Shown: positions 41,548 to 52,799 of the stretch, in pieces
How the letters are laid out: every line of letters begins with the position of its first letter
Position numbering within the stretch: position 1 is the stretch's first letter
DNA from: Darksidea phi
Lineage: Eukaryota; Ascomycota; Dothideomycetes; Pleosporales; Lentitheciaceae
Assembly: GCA_030770425.1 (NCBI GenBank)
Contig: JASJFT010000018.1
Span: forward strand, 310,001 to 374,000
Length of the DNA stretch: 64,000 nucleotides
Direction: 5' to 3'
Translations under genes and position numbers: made by a program
Notes under the pieces: generated by a model
Database searches by the model: none
What the model saw: the letters and a program-made list of their open reading frames with translations, nothing else
Told to the model about the DNA's origin: nothing

Positions 41548-44500
41548 ATGAACACTCCCGGGGAGGGGCAGCCTTCGCTGGGAGCCCAAGGAGCCCCACC
41601 GCAGCAGGGCTACGACCCTCGCAGCAATGGCCTCGCAAGGCAACCCACAAATCCCTACGACATGTCCAGCTCGCAGACTCTATCACCACCAAATAACACC
41701 GGCCGTCCGACGCGGTCACTGACCGATCCTGAGCAGGACCAGCCACGAGAGAAGTCGAGGGGACGGAGCAGTAAGATATGCGGGAAGTGCGGTGAGAGCC
41801 TGACGGGGCAGTTCGTACGGGCACTGGGCGACACGTATCATTTGGAGTGCTTTACATGTCACGACTGTGGCAAGATCGTTGCCTCCAAATTCTTTCCCGT
41901 GCCCGAACAGGGCCCAGGGCAGTATCCGCTATGCGAAACCGACTATTTCCGACGGCTGGATCTACTGTGTTTCGACTGTGGGCAGGCCCTCCGTGGGTCG
42001 TACATCACAGCGCTGGACCGAAAATATCACATCGAGCACTTCACCTGTTCTGTGTGCCCTACGGTATTCGGCGCATCCGACAGTTACTACGAACACGAGG
42101 GCAGCGTCTATTGCCACTATCACTACTCGACCAAGTTCGCCCAGAGATGCAATGGCTGTCAAACGTCGATTCTCAAGCAATTTGTCGAAATATACAGGAA
42201 TGGGCAGAACCAGCATTGGCACCCCGAATGTTACATGATCCACAAATACTGGAATGTGCGGCTGCACTCTGCAGGTCAGCCCATACTGCAAGCCCCGCAA
42301 GATTCTGGCGAGGCAACCGATGAGATACGCGAGCTGGTGCGCAAGCAGGAAGAGGAAATTGAGGCAAAAGTCAACTGGATATGGAAGACGCTGTCAGCCT
42401 TTGAAGAAAAGTCAGCAACTTGCATATCCGACATGCTGCTTCACGTCAGCAACGGCGCCTACGTAGACGGCGTCATGGCCGCCAAGAAGTTCATCGTCCA
42501 CGTCGAGCTCCTCTTCAACGCTGCAGACGACCTCGATGCGCAGCTTATCGCAAACACACCAAAGGGTCTCACGTACTCACGCGAGTCGAAACTGCTCTGC
42601 AAAAAGGTTGTCGCCTTCTTCGCGCTCCTTACCCAGTCGCAGGGGACCGGGGTGCGGCGGCTTGGCGTAACCCAAGAACTCCTGTCGCTCGTTACCGGAT
42701 TGGCTCACTACCTCAAACTCTTGATCCGCATCTGTCTGCAGGGCTCGCTGAAGCTGGAGCGCGAGACGCGGAGTGCGAGCGGTTTGACCAACTTCCTTTC
42801 ACAAGTAAACTCGCTTGATTCACGGTTGGAATATGAGGCCCAAGTTGACCAAGCGGCGGAATCTCTCCTGCTCGTACCGCGGTGCGCGGATGCTTGCCCA
42901 ATATGCGATGCCCAAGTCGAAGACAAGTGCCTGCACATGAACAACATGTCCTTCAACTATGGTTGCATGATCTGCCGCGGCTGTGGCGCCGATTTACGCG
43001 GCGATGTGAAGAATGCGTACTGGAGCAAATCCAAGCAAAGGGTCTTTTGTCCTGCGTGTGCCTCTGCGCAGCCGGATGCTGAGAGCGGCTTCGAGCCCGT
43101 AACCAAACTTCGCCAATACGTGCATCTGCTGAAAGTAGCCCACGCCCGTCTCATGGCGACGTTGCGATCCAGCGGTGCGCTACCGCACACTTCAGGTACG
43201 CAAATTTCTATTTTACCTCGCACCACCGCGTCGACATGTCAGATCTTGACCCGCTATATCAGGCAGACCGTCTCGCCGCAAAAGAGTATCGACGTCCCAC
43301 TAACAATCTATAGAAGATCCAAATCTCACAGCCTACGACTCATCCCAAGGGCATCGTCTAGGTGACGCCACTGCTGACCTCCAGCCACCTCATCTGCGGC
43401 AGGACGCTCGCTCCAAATCGTACGGTGGCTCGACCACTGCCGATTCACAGGGTGGACCAAACGCGAACTACGAGCAATCAATGACCGACATCAAACGACT
43501 GCGATCGACTCGCCTAGATAAGCACCTCTCACAAACGATGAAACGTGCTCGTCAGTCCAGGATTATCGACGGCTCGGAAACAGTGGGGGCGGGAGAAGAA
43601 TCGCATGTTAGGGGCAACATGCAGATTGTCCAAGAAAGGGAGGTACCGGTTGATGTCGATAGTGCTACACTCGCTGTGAACTCGCTGGCTTTGGACGATA
43701 TCGCGCGTATGGCTGCACTGGAGCAGCAAAGGGAGCAGCGTCCGAATGCTTTCCGTGCCGGCGGAAGTGCGCTACTAGGACAGGATCAGCCTAAACTTCT
43801 TAACGGCCACCGCCGTGATTTCTCCGAAGGACAGGGCAATTCCGAGGGACGCTCACGGACCTACTTCTCGGAGCTTTCTCCACTGGAGTACTTCAAACTG
43901 AAAGGATTTGCGGTGCTCCAGCTCGGCCTCCTGCTTGACGACAATCAGTACAACCAGGGGGATCTGCTGGACCTCATCGAGACCAAGCGGACCAATTTCT
44001 GGGGCAAGATCGGCTTTGGCAAAGCCTTCAAAACGGATAAGAGCAAGCCGAAGAAGGGCAGCAATGCAGGTGTGGAGAAGCCAGTCTCCGAAAGAGCGAC
44101 GTTCAGACAGCCACTCGAACTGCTCGTAGACAAATACGGCGCAGAATCAACAGACGGCGTGGGCCCTGGGACGCTTAGGGTTCCTGTCCTGCTCCAGGAT
44201 GCTGTGACAGCAATGAGGAATATGGACATGTCCGTAGAGGGTGTCTTCCGAAAGAATGGCAACCTCAAGGCTCTGCGTGAGCTAGAGGAAGAGATCGATG
44301 CGAAAGGCGTGGAGCAGGTGGACCTCAGCTCTAGGAACCCCGTCATACTGGCCAACCTTCTCAAGCGCTTCCTTCGCCTAATGCCCGAGCCGGTGCTCAC
44401 GCTCAAACTTTACCGCTTGTACATGACCGCTAATGGTGCGTATGACCCTCGCATGCCATGGACTGTGATTAACACACGTAGAACTCACCGATGACGCGCT

Positions 44501-45258
44501 GAGGAAGAAGGTGCTACACTTGGTCTGTTGCCTGTTGCCCAAATCCCACCGTGACACCATGGAAGTATTGTTTTGCTTCCTCAACTGGGTTTCCTCGTTC
44601 CACACGGTCGACGAAGAAACGGGCAACAAGATGGACACGTGGAACATTGCCACTGTGATGGCTCCCAACATTCTTCGAGAAAACAACGATAGGGAAATGA
44701 AGAGCGTCGATCAAGGTGCTGTTAGGGTTGTCTTCGATCTGATTGAGAACAACGACGAGTTTTGCGAGGTTGGTTGGCCGTTGCTTTTATCTTTGCGCTT
44801 CTCACTGTTTCTAGGTACCCGAAGAGATTGTCGAACTGCTGAACGACGACGCATCACCCGAACTAACTCCCAAGGAGATCATGCGACAGTGGGAGCAACG
44901 CGGCAAGAACCCGGTTGTGGCAACACCAACGTCCGGCCCTAGGGTGCCTTCTGGTGCGTCGTCGAGGAAGGACCAACGTAACGCTCCACACATTACACAG
45001 GCCGATCACAACCCTCAAGCCTGGTCAGGCGAGTCTTCAGTGCGCCATGTCGCGGGAGCAGGCGGCCATAACCTTGCACAGCCAAATAACCACAGTACAT
45101 CGCCGCAGCAGTACGATCTTGGTACTCCTAACCTTCCATACGGCCAGCACCCTTCAGGGTCAACCGAGAGTCACCGCACCGGGTCACCTCATCGTCACAG
45201 CTACCGCTCGCCTGCGTTCCAGAAATCAACGCAACTCGGCACAGCGGGCGCTGGGTGA
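41548..45258 (+). CDS. LIM-domain Rho GTPase-activating protein (Rga1/Rga2-like), 4 exons
   Basis: Polarity regulator that speeds GTP hydrolysis by Cdc42/Rho at growth sites. Exons 41548-43195, 43314-44435, 44482-44768 and 44815-45258 give 1166 residues; introns are 118, 46, 46 and 46 nt or less, each with GT..AG ends. LIM1 starts ICGKCGESLTGQFVRALGD (about 77), LIM2 CFDCGQALRGSYITALDRKY (about 145), and a third half-LIM CNGCQTSILKQFVEIYRNG follows. The middle is helical with a further Cys-rich segment (CPICDAQVEDKC, CMICRGCG, CPAC). The RhoGAP domain is at about 830-1010, with the arginine finger in VEGVFRKNGN and TWNIATVMAPNIL. A disordered Pro/Ser/His-rich tail ends the protein. Domain order matches yeast Rga1/Rga2 and fission yeast Rga-type proteins. 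Confidence 0.96.
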
Positions 45259-46082
45259 ATCACACCACTGCATACTATTCACGATTGGCGTAATCAGGGC
45301 GTTGGTCAATTTGTTCATTTCGTCAACATCGCAAAAAAGATACCAAGCGAGCGCAGATACCTTTCACTCACGCAGGAAATTTTGGTTTTACGTTCGCGCA
45401 TCGGACACGGACTCGGTTTCACGACTTCGATTGAGAGGCTTTTTGTGCGAGGAAAATCCTCAGCGACGGTCAGATGACCACATACGCGGCATTTGGAGAG
45501 GCGTTAATGGTAAGTAAGTGTTTGATTTGCGATCTGCCGTCTGCCAGGCGTGCTTTTGTTTCATGGGTGGTTTGTTGAAGGAGCGGCGGGGTGCTTGGCA
45601 CCGAATTGCAGAAGGCTTGGAATTAACGGAGTGGAGAATGCTCTCCGGGTGGATGAAGAAGTTTGGAGCATCCGTGCGTAGACTTCGTCTGCGCCTGTTG
45701 GACATACGAAAGTCGGGCTTACCTCTTGGTGGCTGCGTTGGGGAAGATTTGGCAACAGGCAACTGCGCGGATGGATAGTATGCAGGTTGGAGGTAGTGGA
45801 AGAAGCAGTGTGCTTTCCAAAGGGCGTCGTCCTTACTATTCGATGAGCCGTCACTGGTTCGCTGTTCACTTCACCGTTCTGATGATCCGATCTGATGCTT
45901 TCTGTTGCTCCTTCTCTTCGTCGGCGCCAAGTCTCTCCGTGGCCGCGCCTTCATTTTCACCTGTTCATCTCGCTCATTCCCCCGGTCTTTTCCTCGAGCT
46001 TGTTGTCATCCCGTCTCTACTCGGCGCTCTACGCATCCAAAGACAGCTTGTACAACCAACCTGCACCTGTAGCACCGCAACC
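45259..46082. other. Intergenic and 5' leader of the RBR gene
   Basis: No gene. CT-rich from about 45,900, a likely leader of the RBR gene. Open frames on both strands lack features. Confidence 0.45.
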
Positions 46083-47815
46083 ATGGACCCCGAGTCGGCT
46101 ATGCTAGCCCTGACGCTCCAACTCAACGACATCGAGAGCTACAGGAAAGCGCTACCCAGCTCTACGAGCGATGCCACGGCATTTAGTGAGGCGAAGGCCT
46201 TCGAAGAGCTCCGCTATGAGCTCCTGAAGAAGTTATGGGAGGTTAATGAGCAATGTGCGACGATGAGGCTGTTGCGGGAGGAACATAAAAATCAGGTCGC
46301 CTTTCAGCAGTTGATGGTGGAGGAGAAGCAGACTGAAAGTGAGTTGACAGACGACATAATGCACTAGGGGGTGGATTGAGAAAAGTGCTAAGCAGCTCAT
46401 AGATGATCATGATATGGCCTGTCGGCTCTCGGGTATGCGCGTAGCTGCGCGTCCGGCGGCAGCGGTGAACAATCAGCTTGGTAATGCGGATGCTGTTAGA
46501 AGGATGAATGCGCTGAACGGAGCTGGTATGGGGTTGAGTATGCGCGTGAACCTCGATGGCACTCAGACAGGAGCTGCATCCCCTGAACCGGGCAAGCATC
46601 ATGCTTATCACGACGCTGCCACTCTGCGAGAGCGCGCGGACGGTCGAACCAAGCGACGCAAGATTGGTGAAGGCAATGAGGAGCATCCAACAGGCGGCGG
46701 CGAAATCAAATTTGGCCCGGACAATTCAGGGAGCTCAGTCCCAGACGACGATAAAGGTAAAGGCAAGACCTGCGCCGCCACTCACGCCGTGTGCTCTTCT
46801 TGTTTCGACCTCTATCCCAAGTTTGACGTCCTGCAGCTCTCGTGCAAGAATCCCGAAGAATTCGACACTCACGCATACTGCCGTGGATGTCTTCAAGGTT
46901 TCTTCGAATCATCTATTTCAGATTCGTCCAATTTTCCACCGCGCTGCTGCTCCAAGATCATCCCTCTCTTGTCCTGTGTACCCTTCCTTTCAAAAATCCT
47001 CATTGAGCGTTCCATCGAGAAAAGAGACGAGCTCGACACCGCAAACCGCATCTACTGCAGCGACCCACAGTGTGCAAAATGGATCAAGCCTGAGTATATC
47101 AAGGCCGACGTAGCAACTTGCCCCGATTGTTCTCAGACCACGTGTACGAGCTGCAAAGGCAAGCCACACGAAGGTCTTTGCGCTGAGGATCAGCATGTCA
47201 AACAGTTGATGGGTTTGGCGCAAGAGAACAAGTGGAAGACATGCCCAGAGTGCAAGAACATGGTCGAGCTAGACAAGGGATGCTACCACATCACGTAAGT
47301 ATAGGCAAAAAGTCTAGAGCGCTCTCAGTGTATGGCGAGCGATTGGAGACTAACACAACCACAGATGTCGCTGCCACTATCAATTCTGCTACCTCTGCCT
47401 GGCGAGGTGGAGGACTTGCAGGTGTGACCACTGGGATGAGAACAACATCTGGGATGGTGCCGAGGCCGAAAACAACGCACCGGTAGTGAATAACAACGAT
47501 GCGCAGCAAGGCAACCAGGCTCGTGTCCAGCCTCCCGCACCTGCGCCCGCGGCCAATCCAGCACCTGTGCAATACCAGAATGCGAACGTCAACGTCAACG
47601 TCAACGCGAACAATAACCCACCCGCAAGGCCAGCTTTCCAACCACATCAGCACACCTGGGAGAAGCTGTACGCAAAAGATGACCAGGACACCGAGTGCGA
47701 CGACTGTCAGGATGAGTTGAAGTGGATTCTGTATTGTGATGAGTGCGATACTAGGTTCTGTCTGCGTTGCAAGGAGCACCCAGGCTGGAGGACGAGGAAT
47801 GAGTTTAGCTTTTAG
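46083..47815 (+). CDS. RBR-type E3 ubiquitin ligase, 3 exons
   Basis: RING-between-RING ligase, which forms a thioester with ubiquitin before transfer. Exons 46083-46338, 46403-47294 and 47365-47815 give 532 residues; introns 64 and 70 nt (GTGAGT, GTAAGT). The N-terminal helix MDPESAMLALTLQLNDIESY is the usual start of this fungal RBR group. RING1 is at about 216-275 (CSSCFDLYPKFDVL to AYCRGCLQGFFESS). The IBR part has RIYCSDPQCAKWI and CPDCSQTTCTSCKG. RING2 has TCPECKNMVELDKGCYHIT, with the catalytic Cys at about 379; intron 2 cuts directly after it and the frame resumes CRCHYQFCYLC. An Asn/Pro/Ala-rich linker with an NVNVNVN run and a second Cys cluster (CDDCQDELK, CDECDTRFCLRC) end the protein. 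Target unknown. Confidence 0.95.
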
Positions 47816-48063
47816 TGTATGGGTCTCAAGGGTGGCTACAGCATGTTTTATAATAGGGAGAGGGCTACGTACGGAAGTGTTTGCGCGTTGAGAAAACGGA
47901 GTAAAATTCGGAGCGTCCTGAGTAAAGCCTGTTTATAATACAAAGATACACACATCAACGTAGATTGAGTACTCTCCGCTCGCCCGTGCAACAATGCATC
48001 ATACAAAGCAGCCCGCCTCCAACCATCAATCCTGGTCAAGCATGCCCAACCCCTGACGACCAG

Positions 48064-49101
48064 CTACTTCCTAACCGCCACAACAAACAACCGCCGATAC
48101 CCCAGCAACACCTTCCCATCACCATGCCTCTGATACTCCGCCTCAATGCTCTTCTCATATGCGTCCAAGTACGCCTCCCGCGCAGCATCATCAGTGATAC
48201 GGTCCAAAAACGGTCGTAGTCCCGTGCTCTTGACCCACTCGACGATCTCCCTAGCACCACCAAGCGGATGAACGTAGTTCGTCCTCCATATATTCACCGT
48301 ACTAGCATACGGCGTAAGCGCATTGTAAAACTCCGAGAGCGACTCGATGGGATCCAGATCCGGTCTCTCCATAGCGTCCATATTACCGATCTGGGCAGAG
48401 GAGAGGAAGCGCTGCCATGGGACATTGTTTGCGAGAGCCACTTCGCGCATCAGCGCGTGGGTGGGGGAGTCGTAGTTGTCGGGGACTTGGAAGGCTAGGA
48501 CGCCGCCGGGTTTCAGGCCTTGGAGGAGGTTGCATAGGGTTGGGAGGCGTGTGGGGGAACGTAGCCAGTGGAATGCTGCGTTGGAGAAGAGCAGGTCTGC
48601 GTCTTTGTCTGGGGTGAAGGTTGCTAGGTCGCCTTCTTTGAAGGTTGCGCTTGGGAGGGCGTTACGCGCCTTTTGTAGCATGTCCGGCGAGGAATCTATA
48701 CCCGTTGCCGTGGCGCGCGGGAAGGCGTCGAGGAGGACTTTTGTCGAGTTTCCGGGTCCGCAGCCTAGATCGTAGATTATTGGGGATTTGGTGGTGATGT
48801 GGGGGAGGACTTGGGAGAGCAGATCGTAGACTGGGCGTGTACGCTCGTTGCCGAATTTGAGGTATTGGGTCGCAGACCAGTCTGTTTTGTTGTTCTTTTC
48901 CATTTCTGGGGTGGGCGTTGGGCTTGGTGGAGATTCAAGCTTAGATGACAACTGAGGCGTTGTGTGGAGGGTGCGTGACTGGTTTCGCGTGTTTACAGCG
49001 CTGGCTGAAGGGGAGCGGGATACGTGCTTTGGAGCTTGCGAGATAAATAGACCCCTGCTCCGCGTCGTACACTGTGTAAGGAAACGAGTAGTAGCTGTCA
49101 T
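48064..49101 (-). CDS. SAM-dependent methyltransferase, trans-aconitate methyltransferase type
   Basis: Class I methyltransferase resembling trans-aconitate methyltransferase (Tam/Tmt1), which methylates trans-aconitate and related acids. Single exon, 345 residues from the ATG at 49101. The first 60 residues are rich in Arg, Ser and Thr with few acids (RFLTQCTTRSRGLF), a probable mitochondrial presequence. The core begins WSATQYLKFGNERTRPVYDL, the hallmark of Tam proteins, then motif I IYDLGCGPGNST, GIDSSPDM, FSNAAFHWL and LKPGGVLAFQVPDN. C-terminal part with GYRRLFVVAVRK. Two ATGs further up, at 49212 and 49140, are in frame and could give longer forms. Convergent with the RBR gene, 248 bp away. 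Confidence 0.9.
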   Translation of the reverse strand: MTATTRFLTQCTTRSRGLFISQAPKHVSRSPSASAVNTRNQSRTLHTTPQLSSKLESPPSPTPTPEMEKNNKTDWSATQYLKFGNERTRPVYDLLSQVLPHITTKSPIIYDLGCGPGNSTKVLLDAFPRATATGIDSSPDMLQKARNALPSATFKEGDLATFTPDKDADLLFSNAAFHWLRSPTRLPTLCNLLQGLKPGGVLAFQVPDNYDSPTHALMREVALANNVPWQRFLSSAQIGNMDAMERPDLDPIESLSEFYNALTPYASTVNIWRTNYVHPLGGAREIVEWVKSTGLRPFLDRITDDAAREAYLDAYEKSIEAEYQRHGDGKVLLGYRRLFVVAVRK

Positions 49102-49595
49102 ATACGTTGCGACGCGGAGAGTCGAGGGCTGCACATGCATCGTCCCGAGTGCGCTTTCTGTATGCGTGGATATAGACGGATTTTGTTGGAGCAAAGATGA
49201 GTCAACGCTCATGTTGCAGCAACGAACCCGGAAAAGACGTTGAAAGCTGATACACGCCGACTATAATGCTGACCAATGACAAGCAGGAATGTGGGTTTAG
49301 CGCGGAGATAAGATCGATGTGCACGTCCTTCTGATCGAGCTTAGACATGCAGGGGGTTGACCATGAGCGAAGGACAATTATATACTCGTATCTACACTAT
49401 CACATCAAAGTAAGACAGGGGACAAGGGTTAACATAGTACCACATTATAACCCTTCGTAACCGCACACAAAGAACAAGCAGAAAGGATGTCATGAATTGC
49501 TCCGCTCGTAGATATCCTGGAAGAAAATTGAAGCTTTCGGAAGAGCCATAGAACGCCCATTGGCAGTAAGGTCCTCTAGGTGGAAGACGGCCGAC
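49102..49595. other. Upstream of the methyltransferase, 3' flank of tyrosinase
   Basis: No gene. The part up to 49212 may be an alternative N-terminus of the methyltransferase. Confidence 0.5.
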
Positions 49596-51716
49596 TTATC
49601 GTCCTATGACTTCCGGATACGACGTGACCTCATCGTCGTACTCGAGCATTTGAGAAGGATCATCGGGGATGCGGACTTTGGAGCTAACAACATCGATAAC
49701 GAAGGCATCAAGGTCCTCGTCTTCGATGGGCGAGCCATTTTCCTGCAAACAATTAGTGCATCATTCTCGCTTGAAACAACATAGGCTTACCCCAATAACG
49801 CGCCAGGCCAAATGCTCTTTCAGGTACGGTACAACAGCATCCGCATCTAAGCTCGCTAGTTGCCCAGCCGCGACTTGGTCCAGCAAACTCGCTGTTAGGG
49901 TGACAGTACCGTTCTTGGTCGGTTCAAGCGAATTGAAACGCTTCATCTTCCGCTCAGCCCTGCGAGTCTTCCAAGCTTTGTTTGTACCCTCAGGCATCAG
50001 CTGCATCCACTGACCTACCATCGGCGTGTTTCCTTCCGAAGTGCCATCAGCGAAGGAGAAGATGACGCGGAATGTCCCCGGTAAGTACTTGGTCAACGCC
50101 GTGATCGCGATACTCCAGTCGATATAAGTAGAGTTCGTAAGCAGGTGCGTGAGCCCACTGGCATTTTCTGCATTTGTCTCTGTCAACATCGCTCGGGTAC
50201 TTGCACTGTATTGCAGGGCGACATATGCTCTGACGGCAAAGCGCCACTCCGCTTCCGATCTGTAGTTCCATGACTGCGTCTCGGGATACGCATAACCAAA
50301 GACGGCGGTATCACGGACGTCATGCGAGGTGTAGAACGACTGATCGTCTTTCCAAAAAGGTTTGAGCTGCCATGTCGCATCGACAGGGGCATGGGCGGGG
50401 ACCCAAAGGTTCCCTTCACCAGAGTCTGCTGGTTCAAACCAGGTATCGGGGCGAATTGCTTGGTAGATTGCAACGAAACGGTCGACGTTCCTAATTATAC
50501 AAGTCACTCTCACGCATGAACGAGGTGGGGGCATACTTACGCATGATGTAGCATGAAGATCGGATCGAACGCAGAATATTCCACTGGCCAAAAATGTCCA
50601 GGGTTTGGTTCTTGACCAGCAACGCCAGCGTGCATCCAGCCATGAAACTCTTCAAGCACGGCGGCAAACTGGTTGAAAGTTGACTTTTGTAGTACTTCTC
50701 CCGCCTTATCGTGAGACATACGCCTCAATGCGTAGAAGTTTTGTCTAAATTTCTCAGGCTGTGATTGTGCGCTCGCGTCGTTCGTTGTCGGCCAGCGGAT
50801 GGTGGTGTTCATATAAGCCCACTGCAAGACGTCATCAACAAGTTCGTGAATATACACACTGGCTAGACTTACCTTTCCGTTGAAATCTTGTTGGATCACT
50901 GGATGGAACTCGTATTGATATAGAGGGTTCGGTATGACGTTTGGCACTCCATCAGGGCCGGTGACTTGAAGATAGGGATTGGTAAAAAAGTCAGGAAGCT
51001 CGCCACCCCTGACGCCCAGTGCCGAGTCGAAGTAGGGAATACGAAAGGATTCGGCGGCCGCAAGCCATCGGTCTCGATTGGTGGAAGCTTGCTCAGCGAT
51101 GGTTTGTACCTGTTTGTAGAGTTCTTGCTGGATAACTGTCAATATGTGTTGGCTATGTGTTCCAAGCCCTCGTCTCTATTCTAGAGGGTGGGACCCATAG
51201 TTTCGAGTCGTCTCACCTCAAATAGCGCTAGGTATGGCCGGTGCCAGGTTGCGAAGAGCATGTTACCGTGCGGACAATAACTTCCGGGACCTGGGTTTGC
51301 GACACCCGGTGCCTCCTGCCACAGTTCGTGCGGCCTACCATGAATTCCTTGCCGGTGATTAGCCTGAAGTCTGAGTGATGAATTGCACGCCTACCTAGGA
51401 TGTGATATGACGATAACGGATCACTCTGGTCCATCCGCTGAAAAGCTCGTAGCGCAAGAATGTACAGATTCCAGTGGTCTGGGTAATTGTTCTTCAGGTC
51501 GCGAACCTCGTGGCGGATGTGGGGGCGGCCTGGCACATGTCAAGATCCGATCCACTGGTCCGAGGCTATGTACATACCATTATTTCTTGTAGCGATACCG
51601 GTTGTGAGATGCCTTCCAGCAGGCCGGCTGGCATGGTTATTCGATGGGTCAATGGGCGTGCATATGGCGAAGACAGCGAGCGCGAAAGTTGTAAGTAGCT
51701 TAGTAGACCACATCAT
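49596..51716 (-). CDS. Secreted tyrosinase (type-3 copper enzyme), 7 exons
   Basis: Oxidises phenols to quinones; used in melanin formation or in detoxifying plant phenolics. Minus-strand exons 51716-51578, 51529-51395, 51347-51217, 51127-50873, 50821-50541, 50490-49791 and 49742-49596 give 595 residues; six introns of 47-89 nt. Signal peptide MMWSTKLLTTFALAVFAICT; a second ATG follows the first at once. CuA ligands: His94 in GIHGRPHE, His118 in YCPHGN (next to Cys116, the usual thioether partner) and His127 in ATWHRPYLALFE. CuB: FHGWMHAG and DPIFMLHHANVDRF. The domain from about 330 carries the second half and a C-terminal extension of the fungal type. Secretion is less common in fungal tyrosinases than a cytosolic location. 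The methyltransferase next door shows no functional link. Confidence 0.95.
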
Positions 51717-52799
51717 TCGTTGTGCGTTGCTCGGTGATGGGCTATCAGTCGAATGATGGAAGGTGCCGCCCGGTACTTATTGATGGTTTTAAAGAATGGC
51801 TGACGAGCCCACAAAGCGAGAAAAATGCGACCTGGACCGAGCGGAGAACAAGTGCCGATTCTGGACGGTGAGCGGATCAAGAAAATGGTGAAGCAGTTGG
51901 CTCCCAGGCGAAGATACACCAAGTGGCATGACATCAGTGAAGGGCAGTGTATGGAAGGTGGCTGCCAAAAGTGAACGCCCCGTACCGATCGATGGACTGG
52001 AATAAACCACGACTTCACCGCCCTTGATCAAACAGGCAGCGAGGCGTTATACCGTCTGCTTTGTATTGAGGAGCCTCTGTGACGTGGTGAGGTGGTGCTT
52101 CCAATCGAAGCGTATCGTCGCTTTCGCCGTACAACGAGCAACTCCTGCTGAGAGCGGCGCCTTTTCCACGTATTGCGTCCCCCTGGCTGCCGCGCGATTT
52201 TTCTTCTAGCTGCGAAACACACTCACGCGATTGACTGCTTGGATATTGTGAAGGACGGTGAACCATTCTCTAGACTGCGTTTTCGTTGATGCAATGGAGA
52301 ATGTGCGTGACAAAGGCCGACTGCACGATAATTGCGCGCTGGGACAGAACGTTTGTGAGCCGTCACATTTGCAGCCTAAGGCGTCACAACGCGTGGGGCA
52401 ATGGGTGCGTACATACATGATCAACCATAGCACCGAGGGTTGAGAAACGAGGTACAGGCGAAGCAAACCCGCTTGAAGTGGACGAGGCCGACGTGTATGA
52501 GTGGAGGAACAATCCATACACCAATTAGCTTGGCGGATCCGGTAACCTGGAGAAAGAGGAATCGTGCCACCTTTCGAAGAAAGAAGTTCAGGAAAAGGGT
52601 TTAGCCATCGCTAGTCTGAGTTATGGAAGTTATATTAAAGTTACTCGCTTTCGGGAAACTAATCGTTGTGCGCCGCTTGTGTACCGCAACCATTGATAGG
52701 CCTTATCATACGGCCCCAGCAGCCGGTCGTGAATCGTAACATCGTGCATCTCATCGAAGTCGGTCAAATAATCTTCTCAGCTCAGCCTCCCTACCGCTA
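51717..52799. other. Intergenic, no gene seen
   Basis: Promoter region of the tyrosinase gene and 3' flank of the LanC-like gene. Short frames only. No clear TATA box was found for tyrosinase. Confidence 0.5.

Noticed and set aside
46243..46686. 147-codon minus-strand ORF
   Set aside because: Antisense to the N-terminal exons of the RBR ligase; no own features.
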